A program made the translations under genes and the position numbers. 5,609 nt of DNA from Bacteroidia bacterium (GTDB lineage Bacteria > Bacteroidota > Bacteroidia > Bacteroidales > CAJPTX01). The stretch spans positions 1 through 5,609 of the forward strand of contig CAJPTC010000047.1 of assembly GCA_905373475.1 (NCBI GenBank), written 5' to 3'. Shown here piece by piece: positions 5,464 through 5,609 of the stretch (position 1 is its first letter; every line of letters begins with the position of its first letter). The notes under the pieces were generated by a model. It was not told where the DNA came from, did no database searches, and worked only from the letters and a program-made list of their open reading frames with translations.

Positions 5464-5609
5464 CTACCAGCCACATACTTCGCGTATCGGTAAACGAAGC
5501 ATGCGTTTGATGTTGTAAGCCATAAACTCTAAGATGCCCTGTGTATGTGTTTTTGCAAGACCGCGATAACGTGCACGACCACCACCCATCCAACTATGGA
5601 TACTACCAA
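5464..5609 (-). CDS. IS5-family transposase, C-terminal end (5' part outside window)
   Basis: The minus strand from 5607 encodes 47 residues to a TAG at 5464-5466: G-S-I-H-S-W-M-G-G-G-R-A-R-Y-R-G-L-A-K-T-H-T-Q-G, then I-L-E-F-M-A-Y-N-I-K-R-M-L-R-L-P. The G-G-G-R-A-R-Y-R-G-L-x-K-T-H-x-Q block followed by a helix ending A-Y-N-[IL]-K-R is typical of the C-terminus of IS5-family transposases, after the catalytic Glu. The frame is open at the window edge, so the gene continues beyond it and whether that copy is intact cannot be judged. Its own downstream terminal repeat should lie somewhere in 5340-5463, but I cannot fix it without the other end. Confidence 0.8.
   Translation of the reverse strand, partial: GSIHSWMGGGRARYRGLAKTHTQGILEFMAYNIKRMLRLPIREVCGW

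Noticed and set aside
1..5609. tRNA, rRNA or CRISPR array
   Set aside because: No cloverleaf-like set of arms, rRNA signature or regularly spaced direct repeats were seen when reading the window.

Overview
The window looks like an accessory locus of a Bacteroidales bacterium. Porphyromonas is my best guess, by inference from the transposase flavours and the outer-membrane protein family. Lineage clues are a large outer-membrane beta-barrel protein with an N-terminal carboxypeptidase-regulatory-like domain and a TonB-dependent-receptor plug, starts mostly without Shine-Dalgarno sequences, a TAnnTTTG-type -7 promoter element, and Gly-Gly-leader peptides of the kind known from Bacteroidales radical-SAM natural-product loci.

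Layout, left to right. (1) 1-~510 is the 3' end of an IS30-family insertion sequence: the C-terminal catalytic part of its DD(33)E transposase on the + strand and its probable right terminal repeat. (2) 567-601 is an intrinsic terminator on the minus strand. (3) 623-4690 is a compact four-gene operon on the minus strand, so it reads from right to left: a 60-aa Gly-Gly precursor peptide (4508-4690), a 55-aa second precursor (4341-4508) that overlaps the first by one base, a stable intercistronic hairpin (4298-4321), a radical SAM/SPASM peptide maturase (2929-4266), and, two bases on, a 767-aa outer-membrane beta-barrel protein (623-2926) that runs to the terminator. (4) 4691-~4936 is the leader and promoter region of the operon, holding overlapping, mutually exclusive inverted repeats and a possible -7 element, with no convincing gene. 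(5) ~4937-5224 is a decayed fragment of an IS4-type transposase on the + strand. (6) 5225-5463 has no convincing gene, only a weak 52-codon GTG-start reading frame on the minus strand. (7) 5464-5609 is the C-terminus of an IS5-family transposase on the minus strand, cut by the window edge.

The operon is the point of interest. It reads as a minimal RiPP (ribosomally made, post-translationally modified peptide) system. Two paralogous precursors share a Gly-Gly leader junction and a strictly spaced core, T-A-[ED]-V-Y-A, seven variable residues, then A-G-D-G-A-x-W-F-C-C-I-x-I-x-I-G. One radical SAM/SPASM enzyme with a probable N-terminal leader-recognition domain would modify them, and one beta-barrel protein would move the product across or sense it at the outer membrane. 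No peptidase, ABC exporter or immunity gene is visible, and the terminator plus flanking insertion sequences suggest the operon is complete as shown and has been carried or preserved as an island. The product chemistry cannot be read from the sequence; the invariant Trp-Phe-Cys-Cys is the obvious candidate site.
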